Below, in pieces: positions 5,708-5,863 of a DNA stretch of 5,863 nucleotides. Within the stretch, counting starts at the first letter, position 1. Each line of letters begins with the position of its first letter. The translations under genes and the position numbers were made by a program. The stretch is taken from the NCBI GenBank assembly GCA_017353815.1, contig JAFMSB010000123.1:1-5863 (forward strand). The letters are read 5' to 3'. The notes under the pieces were generated by a model. It was not told where the DNA came from. It searched no databases and was given only the letters and a program-made list of their open reading frames with translations. This DNA is from Methylocapsa sp. GTDB taxonomy: Bacteria > Pseudomonadota > Alphaproteobacteria > Rhizobiales > Beijerinckiaceae.

Positions 5708-5863
5708 CGCCCTGCTCGGGACACCCGATAATGGGCGGTGGCTCATCGCTCCAAAGCATCCGCCGCTCGGCGTCAGACGGCGGTATCGTCCCGGCACCCT
5801 TGTGCTCGAAACCGAATTCCAAACTGCGACCGGCTGCGCGGCGATTGTCGATTTCATGCCTCC
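5708..5863 (+). pseudogene. GH15 family glucoamylase/trehalase-like gene, 5'-truncated and cut by the window end
   Basis: From the GCC at 5709 the plus strand reads ALLGTPDNGRWLIAP, then GVRRRYRPGTLVLETEFQTA and AIVDFMP, with no stop to the window edge. This is the N-terminal region of the bacterial glycoside hydrolase family 15 proteins (trehalase-like N-terminal domain), which are annotated as glucoamylases or trehalases acting on alpha-glucosides. The usual start of the domain, a [30 protein letters not shown]-like block of about 40 residues ahead of ALLG, is missing; in its place is the IS481 relic. A GTG at 5700 would add three codons but has no properly spaced ribosome site. The catalytic (alpha/alpha)6 domain would lie beyond the window, so whether the rest is intact is unknown. 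Probably inactivated by loss of its start, unless a downstream start is used. Confidence 0.75.

Noticed and set aside
5361..5822. Minus-strand 153-codon frame over the insertion-sequence relics
   Set aside because: It is the complement of the IstB and GH15 relics; the IS481 end is read in a different frame.
4542..5863. A second copy of the tRNA 3' end as a right attachment site
   Set aside because: I found no repeat of the T-arm or acceptor sequence to the right within the window; it may lie beyond it or be lost.

Overview
The window looks like alphaproteobacterial DNA, probably Hyphomicrobiales (Rhizobiales). The main clue is a DUF1013/TrcR-type protein, a family I know only from Alphaproteobacteria. 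GC-rich coding sequence, a heme O synthase and alphaproteobacterial-style recombinase and transposase debris fit this. I cannot name a genus from the sequence.

Left part, 1-4310, ordinary chromosome. Two minus-strand genes come first: a small predicted secreted protein (93-386) and the DUF1013 regulator (506-1225). A 246-base gap, 1226-1471, separates the regulator from a divergent plus-strand series. That series is a two-helix small membrane protein (1472-1786), class II fumarase fumC (TTG start, 1848-3251) and heme O synthase ctaB (3363-4310). Fumarase serves the TCA cycle and CtaB makes heme O for terminal oxidases, so both serve aerobic respiration. The intervals of 61 and 111 bases allow, but do not prove, co-transcription. 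A weak hairpin with a T-run follows fumC. No cytochrome oxidase subunit gene accompanies ctaB here.

Right part, 4465-5863, an eroded island edge on a tRNA gene. An intact tRNA-Arg(ACG) with encoded CCA (4465-4541) is followed by four gene remains in about 1.3 kb. They are the C-terminal half of a serine recombinase (minus strand), whose last 14 codons and stop lie inside the tRNA; the C-terminal end of an IS21-type IstB helper ATPase (plus); the last roughly 32 codons of an IS481-type transposase (minus); and a GH15 glucoamylase/trehalase-like gene lacking its N-terminus, which runs off the right edge (plus). All lack the parts needed for function or are truncated. This is best read as the scar of an integrative element that used the tRNA, later reshaped by insertion sequences and deletions.

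I found no CRISPR array, defence cassette, toxin-antitoxin pair or other obvious new system. The most interesting points are the tRNA-encoded recombinase C-terminus, the base-level junction between the IS481 relic and the GH15 gene, the TTG-started fumC, and the tandem 10-base repeat over the ribosome binding site of the regulator gene.
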